From contig NZ_JAALCR010000003.1 in NCBI RefSeq assembly GCF_011065895.1, positions 124,001 through 188,000 on the forward strand: a stretch of DNA of 64,000 bases, read 5' to 3'. The stretch comes from Paludisphaera rhizosphaerae (GTDB lineage Bacteria; Planctomycetota; Planctomycetia; Isosphaerales; Isosphaeraceae). The position numbers and the translations under genes were made by a program. Below, piece after piece: positions 1-7,617 of this stretch (positions within the stretch are counted from its first letter, which is position 1; each line of letters opens with the position of its first letter). The notes under the pieces were generated by a model, which did no database searches, was not told where the DNA came from, and was given only the letters and a program-made list of their open reading frames with translations.

Positions 1-2
1 TC

Positions 3-323
3 ATCCGCCGATGTCTGGAATTCATTGAGGATCAAGGACCCGGTCCTATCCGGGTGGCCGCGCTCGCCGATGCAGCGAGCGTCTCCGATCGAACCGTTCG
101 AGCGGCCTTCCACGATTACTTCGGCCTCAGTCCCATCAAGTACCTGCAGATGCGCATGCTTCATCGGGTTCGCCAAACTCTGCGCCGCGCGTCTGCGGAC
201 AGCACGACGGTGACCAAGGTTCTCGCCGACCATGGCATCTGGGAATTCGGTCGCTTCGCCTGCCGATACCGTGAGCAATTCGGAGAATCCCCCTCGGAGA
301 CCCTCAGGCGGCCTCCCCATTGA
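3..323 (+). CDS. AraC-family transcriptional regulator, C-terminal part (cut by window start)
   Basis: The frame is open to the left edge, so only the last 106 residues are present. They form a two-helix-turn-helix AraC/XylS DNA-binding domain. The first HTH is around VAALADAASVSDRTVRAAF, followed by the family hallmark FGLSPIKYLQMRMLHRVRQTL. The second HTH contains the typical terminal GRFACRYREQFGESPSETLR. The sensor domain lies outside the window, so the inducer cannot be guessed. The gene ends about 400 bases before the first giant surface protein on the same strand. That gap has its own promoter, so the two are probably not cotranscribed. Confidence 0.85.
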   Translation: MRRCLEFIEDQGPGPIRVAALADAASVSDRTVRAAFHDYFGLSPIKYLQMRMLHRVRQTLRRASADSTTVTKVLADHGIWEFGRFACRYREQFGESPSETLRRPPH

Positions 324-509
324 CTCCATGAAAACGGCGCCTGATCGTCGGCCCGGGCAGACTCGTTCCTGGCTCTCCCAGCGTATTCCGGCTGAATGAG
401 GATGCCTCGAAGGGGAACGCGGCGAGCCAGGCATGGCTCGAACCGACGCCTACTTACGCCCAGGTTCCTCGCGCCGAAATCCACCGCGTTGCAGCGAGAC
501 GCGCCCCCT
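324..509. other. Intergenic stretch before surface-protein promoter
   Basis: No convincing gene is seen between the AraC-type gene and the promoter at 510. A short inverted repeat (CGAGCC, six-base loop, GGCTCG at 423-440) could help end AraC transcription, but no T-run follows it. Confidence 0.4.
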
Positions 510-538
510 TTGACAGGGGCTCGATGGATCGCTTTAAT
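510..538 (+). promoter_or_regulatory. Sigma-70 type promoter of the first giant surface protein
   Basis: A perfect TTGACA (510-515) is followed by a 17-base spacer and TTTAAT (533-538, five of six matches to TATAAT). The same arrangement occurs at 10408-10436 before the paralogue. Transcription should start near 545, giving a leader of about 185 bases. Confidence 0.7.
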
Positions 539-548
539 ACATGCACGT

Positions 549-564
549 GGCAGTGAATGCTGCC
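549..564 (+). promoter_or_regulatory. Hairpin at the 5' end of the surface-protein leader
   Basis: GGCAG, six-base loop TGAATG, CTGCC. Stem and loop are identical in the paralogue's leader (10447-10462), and the flanking bases are also nearly identical. It would lie at the very 5' end of the transcript, where it could stabilise the mRNA or bind a regulator; both roles are inference. Confidence 0.45.
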
Positions 565-728
565 CTCCTTTTATGGTATCGAGCGCCGACGCGGTCGTCG
601 GGCTCGACCTATGAGGGGTTCCGCCTGCTCGCATACCGACCGGCGGCGTCGTGCACGCCCCGTCGACCCCCTTCCTCGCCTGTCGCTCCTCCTCGACTCA
701 GGCGACCGATCATTAAAAGGGATTTACA

Positions 729-3700
729 ATGAGCGCCCTGGCTCAGGATCCGTCGTTTCGTCGTCCGACTCGTCGTCCTCGGCATGCAACGCACAGGCGG
801 CCGCGATTCGACGCCCTAGAGGACCGTCGGCTCCTGACGCTTTCCGTGCTGAGCGTGAGAATCATGGCCGACTCGATCGCCACCGACGGCGGCCCTGCCG
901 CGACCATCGGGACCGTTAGCCGTGGCGTTCCTACGAGCCAGGCGTTGACCGTTTCCCTGACGAGTTCTACCCCGAGCGCGGTCTCTGTGCCGGCTTCGGT
1001 CGTGATCCCGGCGGGCCAGACTTCGGCCAACTTCGTCGTGGACGCCACGCCCGGCAACTCGACGATCGGAGATCAGCTCGTCACGATCACGGCTAAGGCA
1101 GAGATTGGCGACCCTCTCAGCAAGGATTCTTCTTTTTCTACCCGGGCCCTCTCTTTCAATGGAGCCGCGGCGACCACGCAATGGGACGGCAAGATCATCG
1201 CGGCGGGGTCGGTGTACACGACATCCTCCAATTTCGCCGTCCAGCGGTTCAATGCGGACGGTTCTCCCGACGCGACGTTCAACAACGGCTTGGCCGCCGT
1301 CCTCGGGATGACAGGACGGTCCATGGTGGGCAAGGCCGTCGCCGTCCAGGCCGACGGCAAGATCCTCGTCGGCGGCTACTTCCAGGACCAGGGCTCCTCG
1401 ACCTGGAACATGCAACTCGCCCGGCTCACCGCCGACGGCCGGCTCGACTCCTCGTTCGGGACCGGCGGCTGGGTGACCCTCATCCCCACGTCGGGCTTCT
1501 ATAACGAGATCTGGGACCTGGCCGTGCTCTCGGACGGGAAAATCCTGATCGGCGGCTCCATCTACAACTCCAGCACTTCCAACGACTTCGCCGTCGTACG
1601 GCTGAACTCAATCGGGTCGCTCGATTCGACCTTCGGGAGTGGCGGCTACGCCACGACCAGCTTCTCGAACGGCAGCGATCGAGGCTACAAGCTGGCGGTG
1701 CAGCCCGACGGCAAAATCCTCCTGGCGGGGTCGAGCTTCGGCGGCAACGCCAGCTCCACATTCGCCGTCGCCCGCTGGACGTCCGACGGCCGGCTCGACT
1801 CCGCGTTCGGCTCGGGCGGCAAGCTCGCGACCGACGTCCCGGGGAACTACGACGAGGCGAGGGGCGTCGCCGTCCAGCCCGACGGGAAAATCTTGGTGGC
1901 CGGCTCTTCCAGCAACGGGATGACCATGGTCCGCTACTCGGCGGCCGGAACCCTGGATGCCTCCTTCGGGACTGGCGGGATCGTCACAAAGAGCTCCGCG
2001 ACATCCACCACCTCTATGGTGGCCCAGAGCGATGTGGGCATCGTCGTCGGCGGCTCCAACCTGTCCCGGTTCAGCGAGAACGGTGACGAGCTCGCCTCGG
2101 TGGCCACGAGCCTCGTCGACGCGATCGTCACTCAGGGAGGCAGGAAGATCGTCGCCCTCAGCCACTCTTCATCTACGAGCTACTTGGACGGCTACATCGC
2201 CTCGTTCCCCGCCGTCGCCAGCGACACGGTGATCGTGACCAGCTCGCCGGCTCTGAAGGCTGTCGGCGACACTTACACTGCGCAGAAGGCGACTCAGCTG
2301 ACCGTTGCCGCCCCAGGCGTCCTGGCCAATGACGAGAACTCGGCCGGAGGGACGCTGACGGCCGTGATGGTCACCGGCGCGAAATATGGCAGCGCCGGCC
2401 TGGGTGTAAACGGCTATATCATGTACAGGCCGAAAGGGGCCTTCCTAGGCCAAGATAGCTTCACCTACAGGGTGTCGAACGGAACGTCGACCTCGAACGT
2501 GGCGACCGTCACCCTAAACGTCGTGGGCGCGAACGACGCCCCGACGGCCGGTGCCGAGTCCTACGAACTGGTCGTGTCCGGCCAGACCAAGGAGCTCCAA
2601 GTCCAGTCGCCCGGCGTCCTCTCCAACGACGGCGACCCGAACAGCCAGGCCATCGCAGCCGTCCTCGATTCGGCCCCGGCGTCGGGCAAGGTCGTCCTGA
2701 ACTCGGACGGCTCGTTCGTCTACACGCCGAACGCCGGATTCTACGGCGTCGACCGCTTCACCTATCGGGCCAGCGACGGCGAGCTAACCAGCCCCCCGAC
2801 GACAGTCACTATCTCCGTCTACGGCCAACCCACGGCCGTGGCGGATACCTATTCAGTCATCCAGGACACCGTCTTGAGCGTGCCTGCGCCCGGCGTCGTG
2901 GCGAACGACGTGTCGCCGGCCGGGCTCCCGCTCCGAGCCGTCATCTCCGTCGGCCCGAAGTCCGGATTGATTAATCTGAACGACGACGGCTCGTTCACGT
3001 ACACGCCCCAGGCCGGCTTTGTCGGCCAGGACACGTTCAAGTACTACGTGACCGACGGCAAGCTCTTAAGCGCGACGGCGACGAGCACGATCAACGTGAC
3101 GTTTCTCAACAAGCCGCCGGTCGCCGGCGACGACGCCTACAACTACCGGCCGGGGACGCCGCTCCTCGTGGGCGCTCCGGGGGTCCTTGCCAACGACCAG
3201 GATCCGAACGGCCAGGCGATCACCGCGGCCCTGGTGACGCCGCCTGCGCACGGGTCCTTGACTCTGAACTCGGACGGTTCGTTCACCTACACCCCGGCGG
3301 CCGGGTGGTCCGGCGCGGACGCCTTCACGTACAAGGTGGGCGACGGCGAGCTCCAGTCCGCGGCCGCCACCGTGCAATTGCTCGTCGCCAGCCCGTCCGT
3401 CGCGCTCTGGACCCAGCGCGGCGGCGACGCGGGGCACTCGGGCTACATCGACGCCCGGCTGGACGCCTCGGGCATCACGGCCGCCTGGTTCCAACCGCTG
3501 ACCTACGTTGTCAACGGATTCGCCGGCAACCAGGAGATCGCGATCGACGGCGCTCGGGTCTACGTGACCTCGCTGGACATCAACAAGTATAACAACTATC
3601 ACATCATGGCGTTCGATCGGCCGACCGGGGCCCTCGTTTGGGACCAGATCATCGTCGGCAACGGCCCCGTCAGCGCGCCCACGGTGGTCGACGGCAAGGT

Positions 3701-6041
3701 CTACGTTAATCGCTCTGGGCACTCGGGGATCTCGGGCGGCACCGACAACGACAAGCCCTGGCTGTACGTGCTCGACGCCGGCACCGGCGCGGTCCTGCAG
3801 CGGCAGACGTACTCGGCCCAGTGGGACTCAGACGAACGCCCGGTAATCGAGGGCGGCCAGATCATCGCCCCGGACGGCTACTACGGCGGCTTCAGCGCCT
3901 GGTCGACGTCGACCATGACGCGCCAGTGGAATAACACGGGGCCGCAGCTCGAAGACCCGCTGGCCGCGTTGGACGCCAAGTACGTCTACGCCTACGACGA
4001 CCAGTTCTACCTGCGATCGACGGGCGCCTATCAGGGTAAGATCGCCCCGCCGACCGGGATGGGCTGGATCGGCTCCCCGGTCGTCTCCGACTCGGGACGG
4101 CTCCTGTTCAACGTGCGCGATTCCGAGAACTATGCGACGAAGTTCGGGATCTCGTCGTACGACGCCCAGACGCGGACCCCACGCTGGACCGTCACGCTGC
4201 CGGCGAGCCCGGCCGGCAAGGCGGTGGGCGGCGGCGTGGTCGTCGTCACCGCGGGGAAACAGGTATTCTTCTTCGATGAGTCGACCGGCACGCAGCTCGG
4301 CGTCTGGAACGCTCCCGATAACTTGAACTCCCAGATCGTCCTGACCCGCAACTACGCCTTCGTCGAAGCGACGAACTCCACCTCCTCGCACGTCTACGCG
4401 ATCAACCTCGCGACCGGGAAGTCCGACTGGACCTACGAGAACCGGACCAGGGGTTATCGGCTGGGCACGACCATGGAGATGGCCATCGGCGGCGGTCGTC
4501 TGGTTCTCCGCAACGACGCCTTCCTGGCGGCCTTCCTCCTACCCGATGCTCCCCCGACAACGGCGACGTACGCGGGTTCGGACGCGACGACCAGGGGGAC
4601 TTGGGCTTCGGCCTACGGCGCCGGCGGTTACGCGCTGGCGGGCTCGGCCGACACGCTGGGCTCCGCGTTCGGCCTCGGCCTCGGCGGCGTGCCGACATAC
4701 ACATGGCAGGCCGGCAGCTCCGACCCACGCGGACTGGAGCAACCCCAGGCCTCGGGACGCATCCTGGCCGGCTGGTACAAGGACGCGTTCACCGTGGCCG
4801 TCGACGCCGGTACGACTCCCCAGAAGGTCTCGCTCTACTTCGTCGACGCCGACGGCGGCGGACGCTCCCAGCGCGTCGAGGTCCTTGACGCCGCCACCGG
4901 AGCCGTGCTCGACACCCGAGTCGTCTCCGACTTCGGGGGCGGGGTCTACCTGACCTGGACCCTCTCGGGCGAGGCGAAGTTCCGCATCACCCGGCTTGGG
5001 GGTCCCAACGCCGTCCTCAGCGGCGTGTTCGTCGGCGGCGGCTTCGACGACGGCGGACACCAGGAGTCCGCGACGGCTTCGTACGAGGGGTCCGACGCGA
5101 CGACCCAGGGGGCCTGGGACTCGGCTTACGGCGCCGGCGGCTACGCCCTGGCGGGCTCGGCCGACACGCTGGGCGCGGCGTTCAGCTCGGGCGATACGGC
5201 GGCCTACACCTGGCAGGCCGGCGGCTACGACCCCCGCGGACTGGCCGACCCGCTGGCCCAGGGACGCCTCCTGGCCGCCTGGTACAAGGATACGTTCAGC
5301 GTCTCACTCGACGCCGGCGCGACGGCCAAACGGGTCTCGCTCTACTTCGTGGATGCGGACGGCGGCGGACGCTCGCAGCGGGTTGAAGTTCTCGACGCCG
5401 CGACCGGCGCGGTGCTCGACGACCGCACGGTCTCCGACTTCTCCGGCGGGGTCTACCTGACCTGGACGCTCTCGGGCAAGGTGTCGTTCCGGATCACCCG
5501 CATCGGCGGCCCCAACGCCGTCCTCAGCGGCGTCTTCGTCGACGGCGCCCAGGTATCCGTCCCGACGGCGGCCTACAAGGGCTCCGACGCGACGACCCGG
5601 GGCGACTGGGCGTCGGCCTACGGCGCCGGCGGATACGCCATGGCCGCCTCGGGCAACACCCTTGGCGCTTCGGCCGGCTTCGGCGTCGCCGCCTCGACCT
5701 ACACCTGGCAGGCGGGCTCGGCCGACCCCCGAGGACTGGCCGACCCGCTGGCCTCGGGGCGCCTCCTGGCCGCCTGGTACAAGGACGCGTTCACCGTCAC
5801 GCTCGACGCCGGATCGGCTCCGAAGCAGGCGTCGCTCTACTTCCTCGACGCCGACGGCGGCGGACGCTCCCAACGCGTCGAGGTCCTGGACGCGACGACC
5901 GGGGCCGTCCTCGACGCCCGCGACGTCTCCGACTTCTCCGGCGGCGTCTACCTGACGTGGACGCTCTCGGGAAAGGTGTCGTTCCGCATCACCCGCATCG
6001 GCGGTCCCAACGCCGTACTCAGCGGACTCTTCATCGACTGA
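729..6041 (+). CDS. Giant multidomain surface protein (delta-60 repeats, Ig-like domains, PQQ-like propeller, C-terminal repeats), paralogue 1
   Basis: The protein has 1770 residues. The basic N-terminus with RFDALEDRRLL (about residues 26-36) matches the planctomycete extracellular-protein N-terminal motif rather than a classic signal peptide. A short beta domain follows. Next come five delta-60 type repeats at about residues 165-420 (core pattern: aromatic-AV-R-x-x-x-DG-x-LD-x-x-FG-x-GG). Four cadherin/Big_9-like domains follow at about 510-890, each with a GVLANDxD core and DxFTYxxxDG. A PQQ-like beta-propeller region spans about 891-1275, and three tandem repeats of about 165 residues (TYxGSDATTxGxW to GPNAVLSGVFV) run to the end. 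The start has AAAAGGGA about seven bases upstream. Likely an exported adhesin or matrix-type protein; no enzyme motif was seen. It is a paralogue of the protein encoded at 10620-15965. Confidence 0.9.
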   Translation: MSALAQDPSFRRPTRRPRHATHRRPRFDALEDRRLLTLSVLSVRIMADSIATDGGPAATIGTVSRGVPTSQALTVSLTSSTPSAVSVPASVVIPAGQTSANFVVDATPGNSTIGDQLVTITAKAEIGDPLSKDSSFSTRALSFNGAAATTQWDGKIIAAGSVYTTSSNFAVQRFNADGSPDATFNNGLAAVLGMTGRSMVGKAVAVQADGKILVGGYFQDQGSSTWNMQLARLTADGRLDSSFGTGGWVTLIPTSGFYNEIWDLAVLSDGKILIGGSIYNSSTSNDFAVVRLNSIGSLDSTFGSGGYATTSFSNGSDRGYKLAVQPDGKILLAGSSFGGNASSTFAVARWTSDGRLDSAFGSGGKLATDVPGNYDEARGVAVQPDGKILVAGSSSNGMTMVRYSAAGTLDASFGTGGIVTKSSATSTTSMVAQSDVGIVVGGSNLSRFSENGDELASVATSLVDAIVTQGGRKIVALSHSSSTSYLDGYIASFPAVASDTVIVTSSPALKAVGDTYTAQKATQLTVAAPGVLANDENSAGGTLTAVMVTGAKYGSAGLGVNGYIMYRPKGAFLGQDSFTYRVSNGTSTSNVATVTLNVVGANDAPTAGAESYELVVSGQTKELQVQSPGVLSNDGDPNSQAIAAVLDSAPASGKVVLNSDGSFVYTPNAGFYGVDRFTYRASDGELTSPPTTVTISVYGQPTAVADTYSVIQDTVLSVPAPGVVANDVSPAGLPLRAVISVGPKSGLINLNDDGSFTYTPQAGFVGQDTFKYYVTDGKLLSATATSTINVTFLNKPPVAGDDAYNYRPGTPLLVGAPGVLANDQDPNGQAITAALVTPPAHGSLTLNSDGSFTYTPAAGWSGADAFTYKVGDGELQSAAATVQLLVASPSVALWTQRGGDAGHSGYIDARLDASGITAAWFQPLTYVVNGFAGNQEIAIDGARVYVTSLDINKYNNYHIMAFDRPTGALVWDQIIVGNGPVSAPTVVDGKVYVNRSGHSGISGGTDNDKPWLYVLDAGTGAVLQRQTYSAQWDSDERPVIEGGQIIAPDGYYGGFSAWSTSTMTRQWNNTGPQLEDPLAALDAKYVYAYDDQFYLRSTGAYQGKIAPPTGMGWIGSPVVSDSGRLLFNVRDSENYATKFGISSYDAQTRTPRWTVTLPASPAGKAVGGGVVVVTAGKQVFFFDESTGTQLGVWNAPDNLNSQIVLTRNYAFVEATNSTSSHVYAINLATGKSDWTYENRTRGYRLGTTMEMAIGGGRLVLRNDAFLAAFLLPDAPPTTATYAGSDATTRGTWASAYGAGGYALAGSADTLGSAFGLGLGGVPTYTWQAGSSDPRGLEQPQASGRILAGWYKDAFTVAVDAGTTPQKVSLYFVDADGGGRSQRVEVLDAATGAVLDTRVVSDFGGGVYLTWTLSGEAKFRITRLGGPNAVLSGVFVGGGFDDGGHQESATASYEGSDATTQGAWDSAYGAGGYALAGSADTLGAAFSSGDTAAYTWQAGGYDPRGLADPLAQGRLLAAWYKDTFSVSLDAGATAKRVSLYFVDADGGGRSQRVEVLDAATGAVLDDRTVSDFSGGVYLTWTLSGKVSFRITRIGGPNAVLSGVFVDGAQVSVPTAAYKGSDATTRGDWASAYGAGGYAMAASGNTLGASAGFGVAASTYTWQAGSADPRGLADPLASGRLLAAWYKDAFTVTLDAGSAPKQASLYFLDADGGGRSQRVEVLDATTGAVLDARDVSDFSGGVYLTWTLSGKVSFRITRIGGPNAVLSGLFID

Positions 6042-6092
6042 GGACGCAACAGATCAACCGGGGTCCAGGGAACAGTCCACACGAATCCGCGG

Positions 6093-6119
6093 GGGGGATC
6101 GAGGCCGACTCGATCCCCC
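6093..6119 (+). terminator. Terminator-like hairpin after surface protein 1
   Basis: A perfect ten-base stem (GGGGGATCGA, seven-base loop, TCGATCCCCC) lies about 50 bases past the stop codon. Only a weak pyrimidine tail follows. A less perfect version occurs at the same place behind the paralogue. Confidence 0.6.
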
Positions 6120-6225
6120 TTACGGCTCCCGAGTCCTTGGGGGCGATTGGGGGAGACGAGACCCCAGCCACGACTTCGGAGTCCACCGCATCGGAACGAC
6201 CCGGCCGCGCGACGGCCGGGCGACT

Positions 6226-7593
6226 TCACGCGAAGACGGGCTTCACGACGTTCCCGTGGACGTCGGTGAGGCGGTAGTCGCGGCCGGAGTAGCGGTAGGT
6301 GAGCTTGGTGTGGTCCAGGCCCATCAGGGCCAGGATGGTGGCGTGGAAGTCGTGGACGTGGACCGGGTTCTCGGCCGGGGCGTTGCCGTACTCGTCGGAG
6401 ACGCCGTAGCTCAGCCCCCCCTTCGTACCGCCGCCGATGAGGAAGCAGGTGAAGCAACGGCTGTGGTGGCCGCGACCGCGCGGGGTCAGGTCCTGCCAGG
6501 GCGTGCGGCCGAATTCCGAGCAGCCGACGATCAGGGTCTCGTCGAGCAGGCCGCGGGACTTCAGGTCGGTGATCAGCGCAGCGATGGGCTGGTCGACGTT
6601 TCGCGCCAGGCCGACGTGGTCGTCGATGTTGTTGTGGCTGTCCCAGTTCGTATTCGAGCCGACGTCGAACAGTTCGACGACCCGCACGCCCCGCTCGATC
6701 AGACGGCGGGCGGTCAGGCACTGGGCGGCGAACGAGGCCGGAGCGTTGGGCGATGCGCCGTAGAGGTCGAGCGTGGGGCGGCTCTCGCGGGAGAGGTCGA
6801 ACGCTTCGGGGGCCTCGCGCATCAGGCCGTAGGCGGTCTCGAACGTGGCCATCCGGGAGGCCAGCAACTCGTCGCCGTCGCGGGACGAGAGGTGGGCGTC
6901 GTTCAGGTCGTGGAGCATCCGCGCCTCCAGGTCGCGGAGCGGAACCGACGTTACGGGGCTCTTCACATCCGGGAGCGGGTCGGGACCGGGGATCACCCGC
7001 ACCCCCTTGTGGTAGCCGGGCAGGAAGTTCGCGTCCCAGACCTGGAAGCCGTTGTACGGCTCCTTGGCGGCGAGCACCACGAACGACGGCAGGTTCGTAT
7101 TCAGCGTCCCGAGTCCGTAGCTGATCCACGATCCGAGGCTCGGCAACGGGATCGTGACCGACCCGGTGTGCATGCCCAGGGTCGCGGCCGAATGGCCGGC
7201 CGAGTCGCCGTGTACGGTGTGCAGAAAGCAGATCTCGTCGACCAGGCCGCCAACGTGCTCGAAGAGATTGCTGACCAACTTGCCAGACTCGCCCCGGGGG
7301 CGGAACGAGTAAGGAGAGGCGAGGACCTTCCTGCCGTTGACCCTTTTATCGTGATCGCGCTGGAGGTTCGGCTTGTAGTCGAAGGTGTCCAGGTGGGAGA
7401 GCCCGCCGGTCATGAAGAAGACGATCAGGTGCTTCGCCTTCGCCGGAAAGTGGCCCGGCCGGGGCGCCAGGGGGCTTGCCCCACTCGCCGCCGCGGCGAT
7501 CGAAAGCTGCCTGTGAAGACCCAGCCCGCCGGCCGCGGCGAGGGCCGATCCCCGGCGGAGCAACGTGCGGCGATTGAGAGGTTGATCGGTCAT
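6226..7593 (-). CDS. DUF1501 family exported protein
   Basis: The protein has 455 residues. It begins with a twin-arginine type leader (NRRTLLRRGSALAAAGG) and then shows the DUF1501 pattern seen throughout Planctomycetota: HLIVFFMTGGLSHLDTFDYKP near residue 55, a GHSAATLGMHTG segment, and GCSEFGRTPW with a later GRGHHSRCFTCFLIGGG. The fold is related to alkaline phosphatase/sulfatase, but the substrate is unknown. The gene starts 24 bases after the PSD1-type cytochrome gene on the same strand. This pairing is standard in planctomycete genomes, where these proteins are thought to work together in the periplasm, possibly on complex carbohydrates. Confidence 0.92.
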   Translation of the reverse strand: MTDQPLNRRTLLRRGSALAAAGGLGLHRQLSIAAAASGASPLAPRPGHFPAKAKHLIVFFMTGGLSHLDTFDYKPNLQRDHDKRVNGRKVLASPYSFRPRGESGKLVSNLFEHVGGLVDEICFLHTVHGDSAGHSAATLGMHTGSVTIPLPSLGSWISYGLGTLNTNLPSFVVLAAKEPYNGFQVWDANFLPGYHKGVRVIPGPDPLPDVKSPVTSVPLRDLEARMLHDLNDAHLSSRDGDELLASRMATFETAYGLMREAPEAFDLSRESRPTLDLYGASPNAPASFAAQCLTARRLIERGVRVVELFDVGSNTNWDSHNNIDDHVGLARNVDQPIAALITDLKSRGLLDETLIVGCSEFGRTPWQDLTPRGRGHHSRCFTCFLIGGGTKGGLSYGVSDEYGNAPAENPVHVHDFHATILALMGLDHTKLTYRYSGRDYRLTDVHGNVVKPVFA

Positions 7594-7617
7594 GGCTCGG
7601 TCCCCAGATATGATCGA

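Noticed and set aside
541-732. Upstream open reading frame in the surface-protein leader, ending over the main ATG as ATGA
   Set aside because: The first eight codons recur in the second leader (from 10439), but there the frame and stop are not kept, so it is conserved as RNA rather than as a peptide.
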